DNA of 64,000 nt from Fischerella sp. JS2 (GCF_032393985.1 NZ_CP135918.1:3534001-3598000), one strand, 5' to 3'; positions 1 to 9,671 are shown, counted from the first letter of the stretch. Notes: a model not told the origin generated them from the sequence alone. Program-made: numbers and translations.

Positions 1-201
1 GTCGTAAACCAATGGACGACTTTTCATAATTCACAGCCGAACTAATCCTACTTCTATTAATGCTTGAGTCGTAATTTCATGTCACGGCAAAATTTATGTA
101 TAAGAAATCGACCACAGATGCACACAGATGTACACGGATAGATTATTTCGTTTGGTTTTAGTCTGAAGTTGGTGTACTCTTTTTAGTTGGAGCTATCTCT
201 A
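1..201. other. gene-free stretch upstream of moeA
   Basis: No credible coding sequence. Bases 111-140 carry a repeat built from CACAGATG/ACACGGAT-like words that recurs near 51.41 kb and 61.16 kb. A GGAG at 189-192 serves as ribosome binding site for moeA. Confidence 0.6.
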
Positions 202-1440
202 ATGCTTTCAGTTAGTGAAGCAGAAGCAACTATTTTCAATTTAGTATCACCTCTGGATAACCAGCAGGATATAGAAATTGTCGATTTGTTAGCAGCAGAT
301 AGTCGCATTCTTGCTTCTGCGGTTGCGAGTCAGTTGGACTTTCCCTATTGGGATAATTCCGCGATGGATGGTTACGCAGTACGTTACGCTGATGTACAGC
401 AGGCGACTCAACAACAGCCTGCAATTTTAGAAATTGTTGAAGAAATTCCAGCCGGGTATCAACCCCAATCTACAATTCGGCCAGGGCAGGCAGCGCGGAT
501 TTTTACTGGTGCAGTCATGCCAGCAGGTGCGGATACTGTGGTGATGCAGGAAAATACGCAGCGACAGGAAAAGCGTGTATTGATCCTGACAGCGCCTCAA
601 AAACCACAAGAATTTGTTAGACAACGTGCAGCTTACTATAAAGCCGGGACACAATTATTACCACCGGGAATTATGTTACATGGGTCAGAAATTGCTGTTT
701 TAGCGACTGCCCAGTGTACACAAGTCAGTGTTTATCGCCGTCCACGAGTAGCAATTTTTTCTACAGGGAATGAACTCGTCCCCCCAGAAAACCCCCTGCA
801 ACCAGGGCAAATCGTCGATTCTAACCAGTATGCTTTAGCAGCTTTAGTTAGGCAGAGTGGGGCAGAACCATTAATGTTAGGCATAGTCCCAGATGAACCA
901 GCTGCCTTAGAAAAAGCGATCGCCTATGCAGTATCCAACGCCGACATAGTGATTTCTTCTGGTGGTGTTTCTGTGGGAGATTATGACTATGTTGAGCAAA
1001 TTATCAAGTCTTTAGAGGGGAAAATTCACATTCAAGCAGTGGCAATGAAACCCGGTAAACCCTTCACAGTTGCAACATTTAGAGATCAAGTAATTTACTT
1101 TGGTTTACCAGGAAATCCAGCATCAGCATTGGTGACATTTTGGCGATTCGTACAACCAACTATCAAAAAAGTTTCTGGGTTGGTAGATGGTTGGCAACCA
1201 AAGTTTATTAAAGCATTAAATCATCAGGAATTGCGATCTAATGGTAAGTGGGAAACTTATTTTTGGGGCAAATTACATTTACAAAATGGAATTTACGAAT
1301 TTCATCTAGCTGGTGGCACTCAAAGTTCTGGCAATCTAATTAATCTCGCCCAAATTAACGCTTTAGCTGTCATATCTGTGGGGCAAACATTAATTTCTTC
1401 AGGAGAAGAAGTACAAGTTTTACTTAATGAGTTTGGGTGA
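202..1440 (+). CDS. moeA: molybdopterin molybdenumtransferase MoeA
   Basis: Inserts molybdate into adenylylated molybdopterin in the last step of molybdenum cofactor synthesis, in the cytosol. The 412-residue product has the usual MoeA length. Visible family signatures are the N-terminal DNSAMDGYAVR block, the central FSTGNELV and SSGGVSVGDYDYV segments of the MPT-binding domain, and GLPGNPASALVTF near residue 305. The reading frame is open from a TTG at 187, but the ATG at 202 is preferred because GGAG lies 9 bases upstream. It stands alone here, with no other Moco gene nearby. In diazotrophic or nitrate-using cyanobacteria it would serve nitrate reductase and related enzymes (inference). 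Confidence 0.95.
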   Translation: MLSVSEAEATIFNLVSPLDNQQDIEIVDLLAADSRILASAVASQLDFPYWDNSAMDGYAVRYADVQQATQQQPAILEIVEEIPAGYQPQSTIRPGQAARIFTGAVMPAGADTVVMQENTQRQEKRVLILTAPQKPQEFVRQRAAYYKAGTQLLPPGIMLHGSEIAVLATAQCTQVSVYRRPRVAIFSTGNELVPPENPLQPGQIVDSNQYALAALVRQSGAEPLMLGIVPDEPAALEKAIAYAVSNADIVISSGGVSVGDYDYVEQIIKSLEGKIHIQAVAMKPGKPFTVATFRDQVIYFGLPGNPASALVTFWRFVQPTIKKVSGLVDGWQPKFIKALNHQELRSNGKWETYFWGKLHLQNGIYEFHLAGGTQSSGNLINLAQINALAVISVGQTLISSGEEVQVLLNEFG

Positions 1441-1542
1441 GATGTAGCATTCCTATTTGATTTGTGAACAGATTTTCCTAGAATTTATAAAAATTTCCTT
1501 GTAGTAACTTCTGTCCGTTCTCCTAGAATAGGAAATATCAAA

Positions 1543-1863
1543 ATGTTAAAGTCTCGCTTTTTGGCTGTAACAACCTTAATAGCAACTGTTGGAGTTAGCC
1601 TTTCTCTTTTATATGCAGGTATGGCGCAAGCTGACGACCTTGATGATGTTTATGATCAGTGCGTCGAAGCATATCAGTCGGGACAATTGGACAATCAAGA
1701 CCTTGAATATTGTTATAGAGTCGCTCAAATTAAGCAACAGAGAGATACAAGGAATGCCCAATATTATATTTGGCAAAGGGGATTACAAACGCAACAGGAT
1801 ATTCTAGATATGGGGGCAAATCCCATAATTATTCAACCAACAGACTTCGGAATTGGAAATTAG
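1543..1863 (+). CDS. small secreted hypothetical protein
   Basis: This 106-residue protein is not recognised. It opens with a basic/hydrophobic stretch (about residues 1-25) and an AxA-type cleavage site near AQA-DD, so export to the periplasm or lumen is likely. The mature part is short and polar, with two cysteines about 17 residues apart (DQCVEAY and EYCYRV) that could form a disulfide, and a Gln-rich helix. It starts about 100 bases after moeA on the same strand. It is probably a real gene because the signal peptide is well formed, but no function can be assigned. Confidence 0.65.
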   Translation: MLKSRFLAVTTLIATVGVSLSLLYAGMAQADDLDDVYDQCVEAYQSGQLDNQDLEYCYRVAQIKQQRDTRNAQYYIWQRGLQTQQDILDMGANPIIIQPTDFGIGN

Positions 1864-2238
1864 AACAATTAGTAAAAGTGTTTAATTTTATTGCGATTTT
1901 ACTCATGACTAAATCACTAGTGTAAAAGCTGGTGATTTTTTGTTAATCTTTATTTACCTAGCTCAACTAATACGCCGTGTAATTGGGTTTCAAATTCCTC
2001 TCACAAAGCAGATAGGATTGATTGCTAGAGTGCGATCGCTCTCAATACCCATTCGACTAACCTAAAATAGACCTAGCAAGCTAATTGATCCAGGCAAAAT
2101 TTAGGATTGGGAATTGATACTTCACCAAACCTAGTTTGATGGGTGTAAGCTGGAAAAAGATTAAAGCGCAAAGGGTAAACAATAAAATACCACTCTTCCT
2201 TGTCCTCCTTGTCTCCCTTGTCTCCCCAATCCCCAAAC
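1864..2238. other. gene-free stretch with CTTGTCTCC-type short repeats
   Basis: About 375 bases between a plus-strand and a minus-strand gene, with no supported ORF. Near 2195-2230 there is a run of CTTGTCTCC/CTTGTCCTCC words, which recur near 21.72-21.76 kb and 22.42 kb. A HIP1-like GCGATCGC is at 2032. Confidence 0.5.
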
Positions 2239-4305
2239 TCAATTCTGCACTCGCCAAATCTTAATAATATTATCTGCACTACCCCCACCAATAACTGTTT
2301 GCCCATCTGGACTAATGGCAACAGAATAGATATAACCAGAATCTCTTTTGAGAGTACGAATTTCTTTTCCTGTTTTCAAATCCCACAGTTTAATCGTATT
2401 GTCACTACTACCACTTACAAGTCTGACTGTTTCTAAAGACTTATTTTTAGCGGTGTTAGGTACAAAGGCAACGGAATTGACTTTATCGGTATGCGCTTTT
2501 AGAGTTAGAGTTGCTTTTCCTGTTGCCAAGTCCCACAGTTTAATAGTTTTGTCTTTACTGCCACTAGCTAGGCTAGTACCATCGGGACTAAAAGCTACAG
2601 AAATAATCAAATCAGAGTGTCCTTTCAAGGTGCGGATATTCTTGGCAGTATTGACATTCCATAGTTTAATCGTCTTGTCCCAACTACCACTGGCAACAGT
2701 TTGCCCATCGGGACTAAAAGCTACAGAAGCGATCGCCCCAGCATGTCCAGTAAGAGTACAAATTTCTTTTCCACTTCTCACATTCCACAATTTGACTGTC
2801 TTGTCTAAGCCAGCACTAGCAAGAGTTTGCCCATCTGGACTAAAGGCTACAGATGTTACCCCTGCTTTATGTCCTTTAAAAGTGCGAATTTCCTTGCCAG
2901 TTGCTAGATCCCATAATTTGACTGTTTTATCTGCACTCGCACTAGCAAGAGTTTGCCCATCTGGACTAAAGACCACACCCCAAACCCATTCGGAATGTCC
3001 TTTCAAAGTCTGAATTTCTTTTTGGGTTGCTAAATCCCATATCTTAATAGTTTTGTCATCACTACCACTAGCCAGCTTTTGTCCATCCGCATCAAAAGCC
3101 ACAGAATTAACATCACTGGCATGTCCTTTCAAAGTGCTGGGTTCGTCAGAGTTTTGGACAATAATATCTTGAGGTGGAACAGAATCAGAAGACAGAGTTG
3201 TCTGTTGGCGAGATTGAAAATACCAAACCCCTGCTAATGCTAAGATGACAATCACAGCATTAACTAACAGACGATTTTTTAGTTGTTTACTTGATTTTGC
3301 AAAAAATCCGCCTCTATTTTCTGGCGAACCTGACAGTATGGTTTCATCAAGTTCTGGTAATGGCGGTAGTTGACGTGATAAATCTTTAATCACATCATCG
3401 GCTGATTGATAGCGTTCTTGAATCTCTATCTTTAGTAGCTTATCTAAAACCCTACCCAATTCCATAGAAAGGGCAAGTCCACCCCTACTAGGAGTACTAA
3501 AATATTGCCACCAAGATGATACCCAAGCATAACCTTGGTGCATCCACAATTTGGATGGAGAAGTTCCAGTTAGCAGGTAAAAACAAGTAGCCCCCAAACT
3601 AAATAAATCACTCGCTGGATAAGCCTCTCCATCCTGCATTTGTTCAATGGGAGTGTAGCCGTGTGAACCGATAGTTGTTCCCATTTTTGGCTGTACTGTT
3701 GTGGTCAGCAGTTTCGAGGCTCCAAAATCAATTAATACTAGCTCCCCTTTTGCATCTCTTTCTAAGGAAGGATGCAAAGATTTACGGCGAATAATGTTTT
3801 GAGGCTTAATGTCTCGATGAACTACTCCGCGATCATGGATAAATTTGAGGACTGGCAGTAAATCTAGTAAAAGTTCTCGAATTTCCCTTTCGCCAAATCT
3901 ACCTCGCTGCTGCAATTCTTTGAGTAAATTTTGTCCATCAATATATTGCTGTACTAAATATAAATAGCTATCTTGCTCAAAGTAAGCTAGCAGATGGGGA
4001 ATTTGTGGATGTTCTCCTAACTCTTGCAATCGTTTAGCTTCTTGTTCAAAAAGCTGAACCGCTTTTTTTAGCGCCCCCGTATCTTTGACTTTTGGCGCTA
4101 ATTGCTTGACAACACATTTTTCATTTAGTTTGTCGATATCCTCCGCTAGATAGGTGATACTAAATCCACCTTCTACAGACAATCTTTCGATAACACGATA
4201 GTGACCTCTCAGCAGAGGTACTAGTGGTGTTTTACAACTCTGACAATATTGGCTACCATCAGGATTTAAAGGATGTTGGCACTCGGGATTCAGGCAGCAA
4301 ATCAT
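2239..4305 (-). CDS. zinc-ribbon Ser/Thr protein kinase with C-terminal WD40 propeller
   Basis: 688-residue membrane-linked kinase. Residues 1-25 form a four-Cys zinc-ribbon-like module (CLNPEC and CQSC). The kinase spans about 36-310: EGGFSITYLAE is the glycine loop with its last Gly changed to Ser, K67 is the VAIK-type lysine, HRDIKPQN (163-170) is the catalytic loop, and DFG is at 193-195. A single hydrophobic segment (about 345-364) is followed by seven WD40 repeats (391-688) of the form TLKGH...SVAFSPDG...DKTIKLWD. The kinase should face the cytoplasm with the propeller on the other side of the membrane (inference). It is clearly paralogous to the 7632-9671 gene. Substrates are unknown. 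Confidence 0.92.
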   Translation of the reverse strand: MICCLNPECQHPLNPDGSQYCQSCKTPLVPLLRGHYRVIERLSVEGGFSITYLAEDIDKLNEKCVVKQLAPKVKDTGALKKAVQLFEQEAKRLQELGEHPQIPHLLAYFEQDSYLYLVQQYIDGQNLLKELQQRGRFGEREIRELLLDLLPVLKFIHDRGVVHRDIKPQNIIRRKSLHPSLERDAKGELVLIDFGASKLLTTTVQPKMGTTIGSHGYTPIEQMQDGEAYPASDLFSLGATCFYLLTGTSPSKLWMHQGYAWVSSWWQYFSTPSRGGLALSMELGRVLDKLLKIEIQERYQSADDVIKDLSRQLPPLPELDETILSGSPENRGGFFAKSSKQLKNRLLVNAVIVILALAGVWYFQSRQQTTLSSDSVPPQDIIVQNSDEPSTLKGHASDVNSVAFDADGQKLASGSDDKTIKIWDLATQKEIQTLKGHSEWVWGVVFSPDGQTLASASADKTVKLWDLATGKEIRTFKGHKAGVTSVAFSPDGQTLASAGLDKTVKLWNVRSGKEICTLTGHAGAIASVAFSPDGQTVASGSWDKTIKLWNVNTAKNIRTLKGHSDLIISVAFSPDGTSLASGSKDKTIKLWDLATGKATLTLKAHTDKVNSVAFVPNTAKNKSLETVRLVSGSSDNTIKLWDLKTGKEIRTLKRDSGYIYSVAISPDGQTVIGGGSADNIIKIWRVQN

Positions 4306-4856
4306 ACTAAAAATAAATTTGCAGCTTGAGTATATATTAATTCATGTCGTATCATTTTGCTATTAAGTTGCCAAAATAAACTTTCTGACTCAGGAAGAAA
4401 TCTACTGGTAACTAAGCAATCTAAAATTAAAGTATAGACATTTTTCTATAATCATGGTTACTAGCAGAACACCCACTGCGATAAGTACGCTTGTGTACCC
4501 AAATTGTATACTGCGAAAGAAGTACGTAAAGAATATTTTTAATAGGCTTTTACCGATGTCAGTTAAAAATTTCAGAAATACCGCTTTAGTAAGATAAAGT
4601 CTGTGCAAAATCAATACACCGTAAGTTGTATTGTTACTGCATTTAAAATTTTATAAGAGCAACTATCTAAAGTAGTAAAAACAGAAGGTATTTCCTCTAA
4701 GTCATATCTTATTAATAAGTCATGCTACTCTCAAATATTATTCAAATGGTCTCTAAAATTAATATCAAAGCCAAAATAGTTTTTAGTAAAGTCTAGCAGT
4801 TTTAAACTCAAAAATAGAGGTTTTAATATCTATACATCAGCATTTTGAGGAGTGAT
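4306..4856. other. AT-rich divergent intergenic region
   Basis: About 550 bases between the starts of the divergent WD40-kinase and PPC genes, so promoters for both should lie here. The sequence is AT-rich. A 70-codon minus-strand frame at 4402-4614 starts with TTG, has no ribosome binding site and is not supported. GAGGAG at 4847-4852 is the ribosome binding site of the PPC gene. Confidence 0.5.
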
Positions 4857-6191
4857 ATGTTCAAAAGAAAAAGCAACAAAAATTTTGGGAATAAATTTGA
4901 TTTGGCTTTCATTATTTCTCTTAGTAGTAGTTTGTTGATTACAAATAATGCTCTACCTATCAATGCTTTAGAGATTCCAAAACAATCGGGAGAATTCAAT
5001 ATTGCCAAAACACCAGATGAAAGAGAGCCAGAAGCAGTAAAACAAGCTATCGAGCAGATTCCTGTTACGCAACCGTCTACACCTGCTCAAACTAATCCAC
5101 CAGTAGAGTCTCCCATCCCCCCCACACCCACATCATCTCCGACTCCAGCATCAACTCCTACACCACAGCCTTCCGGTACTGGTTCCCCAACTCCGACTCC
5201 AGCATCAACTCCTACACCACAGCCTACTTACCGACCTTCTCCTCCAAGTAATCGTCCAGCACCACAGCCTACTTATCGTCCTTCTCCTCCGAGTAATCGT
5301 CCAGCACCACAACCTACTTACCGCCCTTCTACACCGAATACACCTAAACCAACCAATACTCAACCAGCACCACAGCCGAATTCTCGTCCTGCGAATTCTA
5401 CACGTTCTAGGACTCCCAAGCCAACTAACAATCAGGGTACAAACAATAATAGGAATTCTGGTGGATCACCTGTTTCTGGCAGCAAAATACCTAACGCCAG
5501 ACCAATTAACTTTGTAGACATTCAATTAGGTGTCTTAGCACCAGGTGACTTTAAATCCCAAGGCAGGTATTTTCATTTTTATCAGTTTGAGGGCAGAGAA
5601 AATCAATTAATTCAAATCAGACTTGTGGGTAGTGCTGATCAACGCCGTTCTGGCAATCTGAACCTCAATCCGTTTATGATTTTGCTTGACCCCAACAATA
5701 ACGTTCTTGCTAAAAGAAGTAGTGGGGAAACTGGTAGTAATGGGGAAGCTAAAGATGCATTTTTGTTTGTCAGACTTCCTGTGAGAGGTGTTTATACAAT
5801 CGCAGTCACTAGCCGTAATCCTGGTGAAATAGGACGCTATAGTTTGGCTTTAAGGAACGACAGAGCTAGTTATACTCTTGATGAATCAGATCAATTAACG
5901 GCAAATGGCTCTAGCCTTAGAAAAAATGGCAGCCTTTACAATGTTTCTAAGTTTGAAGGCAAAAAAGACCAACTTGTGAGCATACGTGTAGATAGCGTCC
6001 TAGAACAGTTTCCTCCCTATATCGTCCTACTCAATTCTAGAGGTCAAGTGATTGCCGCAGATAATGACAAAGATGGTAGATACACCGCCCTGATTGATCG
6101 AGCTAAGTTACCTAAAGATGACACTTACTATGTTGTGGTAATTTCCTCTGTTCCTCAACGAACAGGTAGATATCGATTGACTGTTTTTTAA
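4857..6191 (+). CDS. exported Pro-rich protein with two PPC-type beta domains
   Basis: 444 residues from the ATG at 4857, which has GAGGAG 4 bases upstream; the frame is open from a TTG at 4845 but that start lacks a site. An N-terminal signal/anchor (about 1-38) leads into a long Pro/Thr/Ser-rich linker (about 60-215) containing tandem TYRPSPPSNRPAPQP units. Two beta-sandwich segments of the bacterial pre-peptidase C-terminal (PPC) kind follow: one from VDIQLGVLAPGDF, with FHFYQFEGRENQLIQIRL, and a second with YNVSKFEGKKDQLVSIRV. PPC domains are secreted accessory domains, but no peptidase domain is present here. It is the only plus-strand gene inside the kinase/WD40 island. An extracytoplasmic binding or structural role is inferred. 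Confidence 0.8.
   Translation: MFKRKSNKNFGNKFDLAFIISLSSSLLITNNALPINALEIPKQSGEFNIAKTPDEREPEAVKQAIEQIPVTQPSTPAQTNPPVESPIPPTPTSSPTPASTPTPQPSGTGSPTPTPASTPTPQPTYRPSPPSNRPAPQPTYRPSPPSNRPAPQPTYRPSTPNTPKPTNTQPAPQPNSRPANSTRSRTPKPTNNQGTNNNRNSGGSPVSGSKIPNARPINFVDIQLGVLAPGDFKSQGRYFHFYQFEGRENQLIQIRLVGSADQRRSGNLNLNPFMILLDPNNNVLAKRSSGETGSNGEAKDAFLFVRLPVRGVYTIAVTSRNPGEIGRYSLALRNDRASYTLDESDQLTANGSSLRKNGSLYNVSKFEGKKDQLVSIRVDSVLEQFPPYIVLLNSRGQVIAADNDKDGRYTALIDRAKLPKDDTYYVVVISSVPQRTGRYRLTVF
5132..5360 (+). repeat. in-frame tandem repeats in the Pro-rich linker
   Basis: A 45-bp unit encoding TYRPSPPSNRPAPQP starts at 5223 and 5268, with a third, diverging copy from 5313. Just upstream, a roughly 35-bp ACTCCGACTCCAGCATCAAC-type unit occurs twice (about 5140 and 5191). 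All are multiples of three, so copy-number change would alter linker length without a frameshift. Confidence 0.85.
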
Positions 6192-6228
6192 TTTAGGCAG
6201 TGTAGACAAAAGTTTTTTCAGGGAGACT

Positions 6229-6418
6229 GTTAGTAGTTAGTAGTTAGTGGTTAGTGGTAAAAGATCAACAATAAATCATCCACAACCAACTACTAACTTG
6301 AACATGAGTGTAAAGGTGTAGAAGGAGTTATATTGTTACGGCAAGGTTTGTGAGGCTTTCTCATAAATGCCTAACAACTAACAACTAACAACCAACTACT
6401 AACCACTAACCACTAACT
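6229..6418. repeat. facing heptamer repeats (TTAGTAG / CTACTAA type)
   Basis: The left block is tandem TTAGTAG/TTAGTGG words (6229-6259). The right block is the complementary ACTAACA/ACTAACC series (6371-6418). They face each other and could fold into a long imperfect hairpin between the convergent PPC and WD40 genes. Confidence 0.8.
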
Positions 6419-6421
6419 CTT

Positions 6422-7474
6422 TCATTGCGACACCCGCCAGATCTTGATCGTTTTGTCAAGACTACTACTTGCAACAGAAGTACCATCACTACTAAAGGCG
6501 ATAGACCAAACTTTGTCGTCATGTCCAGCAAGGGTGCGAATTTCTTGCCCAGTGTTTACATTCCAAAGTTTGATGGTCTTGTCCCAACTGCCACTAGCCA
6601 AAGTATTGCCGTCCGGACTAAAGCTGACAGACCAGACTTTGTTGGTATGCCCTGTGAATGTGTAGGTTTCTTTACCAGTGTTCAAATCCCACAGTTTGAT
6701 CGTGTTGTCCCAGCTACCACTTGCTAGAGTGTTGTTATTAGGGCTAAAAGCAAGGGAATGAACTGCCTGTTCGTGACCTCTCAACACACGAATTTGTTTT
6801 CCTGTCTTTAAATTCCACACTTTGATAGCGTTATCAAAATAACTACTACTAGCGATCGTGTTCCCATCGGGACTAATGGCGATCGCATCTACTACATCAC
6901 AATCTCCTTTCAGGCTGCGAATTTGTTTTCCTGTGGTTACATTCCACAGTTTAATGCTCTGATCCCAACTGCCACTGACTAAAGCTTTATTATCTGAACT
7001 GAAGGCGATAGACTGAACCGAAGCTAAATGTCCTTTTAAGGTACGAATTAATTTTCCTGTTGGCAAATCCCAAAGAATGATGGTATTATCTGCACTGGCG
7101 GAAGCAAGCATTTTGCCATCAGGACTGATAGCAACAGAATTGATCCATTGAGAATGCCCCTTCAAGGTGTGTAACTCTGTTCCTGTTGCCAGATCCCAAA
7201 TTTTGATAGTTTTGTCTGTGCTTGCAGAAGCGACTTTTTTCCCATCAGGGCTAATTGCGACAGACCAAACAGAGTTGGCATGTCCTTTGAGAGTAAGAGC
7301 GTCACCAATCCCAACATTTACCCACGCCGATTTATCTAGCTGATTAGTGCTTTGAGCAGATAAGCTGGTTACGCCTGGGGCAGACTGCCACAGCCAAGTT
7401 CCTCCAGCTCCTAAAAGCACGATCGCCGCACCCGTTAAAATTTTTATTTTTGAGTAACTCATTTGTACAGACAT
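6422..7474 (-). CDS. membrane-anchored or exported WD40 seven-repeat protein
   Basis: 350 residues. An N-terminal hydrophobic segment (about 12-28, ILTGAAIVLLGAGGTWLWQS) looks like a signal anchor. Seven WD40 repeats (about 58-350) follow, each GH...SVAFSPDG...D(N/K)TIKLW, giving one complete seven-bladed propeller. There is no kinase domain. The repeats are very similar to one another and to those of the two flanking kinases, so this may be a kinase-less derivative of the same family. It lies just upstream of the first kinase region on the minus strand, separated by the divergent PPC gene. It is a likely protein-interaction platform; the partner is unknown. Confidence 0.9.
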   Translation of the reverse strand: MSVQMSYSKIKILTGAAIVLLGAGGTWLWQSAPGVTSLSAQSTNQLDKSAWVNVGIGDALTLKGHANSVWSVAISPDGKKVASASTDKTIKIWDLATGTELHTLKGHSQWINSVAISPDGKMLASASADNTIILWDLPTGKLIRTLKGHLASVQSIAFSSDNKALVSGSWDQSIKLWNVTTGKQIRSLKGDCDVVDAIAISPDGNTIASSSYFDNAIKVWNLKTGKQIRVLRGHEQAVHSLAFSPNNNTLASGSWDNTIKLWDLNTGKETYTFTGHTNKVWSVSFSPDGNTLASGSWDKTIKLWNVNTGQEIRTLAGHDDKVWSIAFSSDGTSVASSSLDKTIKIWRVSQ

Positions 7475-7631
7475 TACAAATTCAGCAGTTGCTTAGGTCT
7501 CACGCTGTGAAATTCACAAACCAGAGATTGTATATATTTTTGTGGGGATAAATTTATTTACCCATTGGATGAATAACTTTTCAGATTTATTGGCGAATCT
7601 TTAACATTACTTTTTATATGTAAAAAAATGA

Positions 7632-9671
7632 TTAACTTGAGATTCGCCAAATTTTGATGGTGTTGTCAAAACCACCACTGACAAGAATGTTGCCATTTTG
7701 ACTAAAAGCCAGAGATTGAACTCCGTCGCCGTGTCCTGCTAGGGTGCGAATTTCTTCACCTGTTTTTAGATTCCACAATTTAATAGTCTTGTCGCCACTA
7801 CCGCTAGCTAGAGTTTGACCATCAGGGCTAAGGGCAATAGACCGAACTCCTCCAGAATGACCTGTGAGGGTACGAATTAGGTTCCCGGTTGTCAAATCCC
7901 AAATTTTGATGGTCTTATCATCACTACCACTGATCAGGGTTTTCCCATCCGGCGTGATGGCGAGCGATGTTACAGTTTGAGTATGTCCGGTAAGAGTACG
8001 GATTTGGTTTCCGGTTGCCACATCCCAAATTTTGATAGTTTGATCGCGACTCCCACTGATTAAAGTTTTTTGATCCGGACTGAAGGCGATCGCTCGTACC
8101 CAAGAAGTGTGACCATAGAGAGTGTGGATTTCCTGACCTGTTGTTAAATCCCACAGTTTAATCGTATTGTCATCGCTACCGTTAGCTAAAATACTGCCAT
8201 CAGGGCTAATAGCAAGGGTATGAACTGAACTCGTGTGTCCTTCAAAAGTTCGGATTTCCTGTCCTCTGGCCAGATTCCAGAGTTTGATGGTTTTGTCCTC
8301 ACTACCACTGACCAAGGTTTGCCCATCTGGGGTGATGCTAACAACATTAACGCGATCGCTATGCCCTTTGAGAGTAATAATTTCCTGTCCGGTAGCTAAA
8401 CTCCAGAGTTTAATGCTGTTGCCACTATTGCTGACAATTGTCTTACCATCTGGGCTAACTGCAACAGACAAAACCGATTTCGAGGGCGACTTGAAAGTAT
8501 GCGCTAAATAAAAATTCCCCAAAGGTAGTTTAGAAGATTGGGGAAGAATGGCTTCAGTATTTGTTGAGGTGTCGTCCGATTGACCAAAACGAGAAGAAAC
8601 AGAGATATTAAAGTGATGAGACTGCCGATAAAAAAATTCACCCAACACTACCAATATGACAAAAGAACTAACCAAGAATAAATTTCTCAGCAGTGCATAT
8701 TTTCTTGGTACAAATGGTGGTTGAGTAGGTGGTAATATTACTGATGAGTTAGCAACTAGTGTTTTTTGATCTGATAGTTGCTTCGGCATCAAGTCTTTGA
8801 GAACTTGTTCTGCTGATTGATAGCGCTGCTGAATATCTTTTGCTAATAGCTTGTCAATAACTCTAGCCAGTTCATTAGCGATCGGACTTTTCAAATATTG
8901 TTGCCAATCTTGCACCCAGGCATAGCCATATTCTGTCCAGAGTTTAAAAGGGGAAATTCCTGTAAGCAGATGAAAGCAAGTAGCCCCTAAGCTAAACAAA
9001 TCACTGGCTGGATAGGCTTTCCCATCTCTGATTTGTTCAATCGCTGAATAGCCATGTGAACCAATGGAAGTACCAATCTGTTTGTGTACTTTTGCCGTTA
9101 ATTGCTTGGAAGAACCAAAATCAATCAAGCATAGACGTCCATCACTTTTACGGCGGATAATATTTTGTGGCTTGATATCTCTATGAATAACTCCTCGTTC
9201 ATGAATAAATCTAAGAACAGGTAGTAAATCTAACAAAATTTCTCGAATTTCTTTGGCACTATATCCTCTTTTTTGTTGCAACTCTTTTAATAAGTTTTGT
9301 CCATCTATGAACTGCTGCACCAAATACAGGTATGTGTTTTCTTCAAAATAAGCCAATAAAGTTGGTATCTGCGGATGTTCTCCGAGTTGTTGTAGCCGGT
9401 GTGCCTCTCGTTGAAATAGATCCATTGCTTTGGAAAGGGCCCAGCTTTCTTGGAATTTTGGTGCTAATTGCTTGATAACGCAGCGATCATTAAGTTTATC
9501 TATATCTTCTGCCAAATAGGTTCTACCAAATCCACCCTCATCTGAAAGCACCCGGATAACACGAAAGCGCTTCCGTAACAGTTGCACGAGTGGACTGTTA
9601 CAAGTTTGGCAGAACTCCTTTCCATCAGGATTAAGGGGATGTGGGCAATCAGGATTTAAGCAGCAGATCAT
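7632..9671 (-). CDS. zinc-ribbon Ser/Thr protein kinase with C-terminal WD40 propeller (paralog)
   Basis: 679 residues with the same plan as the 2239-4305 kinase: an N-terminal CLNPDC/CQTC zinc ribbon, and a kinase domain with the DEGGFGRTYLAE glycine loop, the CVIKQLAPK lysine, the HRDIKPQN catalytic loop and the IDFGSSK DFG. A single TM segment lies near 325-345, followed by about 55 linker residues and seven WD40 repeats. The first repeat is shortened (NSGNSIKLWS). The glycine loop is closer to consensus than in its paralog. About 160 bases separate it from the WD40 gene downstream, so the two could be co-transcribed. The strong likeness of the two kinases suggests tandem duplication. Confidence 0.93.
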   Translation of the reverse strand: MICCLNPDCPHPLNPDGKEFCQTCNSPLVQLLRKRFRVIRVLSDEGGFGRTYLAEDIDKLNDRCVIKQLAPKFQESWALSKAMDLFQREAHRLQQLGEHPQIPTLLAYFEENTYLYLVQQFIDGQNLLKELQQKRGYSAKEIREILLDLLPVLRFIHERGVIHRDIKPQNIIRRKSDGRLCLIDFGSSKQLTAKVHKQIGTSIGSHGYSAIEQIRDGKAYPASDLFSLGATCFHLLTGISPFKLWTEYGYAWVQDWQQYLKSPIANELARVIDKLLAKDIQQRYQSAEQVLKDLMPKQLSDQKTLVANSSVILPPTQPPFVPRKYALLRNLFLVSSFVILVVLGEFFYRQSHHFNISVSSRFGQSDDTSTNTEAILPQSSKLPLGNFYLAHTFKSPSKSVLSVAVSPDGKTIVSNSGNSIKLWSLATGQEIITLKGHSDRVNVVSITPDGQTLVSGSEDKTIKLWNLARGQEIRTFEGHTSSVHTLAISPDGSILANGSDDNTIKLWDLTTGQEIHTLYGHTSWVRAIAFSPDQKTLISGSRDQTIKIWDVATGNQIRTLTGHTQTVTSLAITPDGKTLISGSDDKTIKIWDLTTGNLIRTLTGHSGGVRSIALSPDGQTLASGSGDKTIKLWNLKTGEEIRTLAGHGDGVQSLAFSQNGNILVSGGFDNTIKIWRISS

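Noticed and set aside
4402-4614. 70-codon minus-strand frame with hydrophobic translation
   Set aside because: TTG start, no ribosome binding site, in a very AT-rich divergent promoter region; hydrophobicity follows from T-rich codons.
8233-8511. Plus-strand frames inside WD40 genes (also 2348-3013 and 6425-6727)
   Set aside because: Repetitive shadows of the minus-strand WD40 repeats; no independent coding signal.
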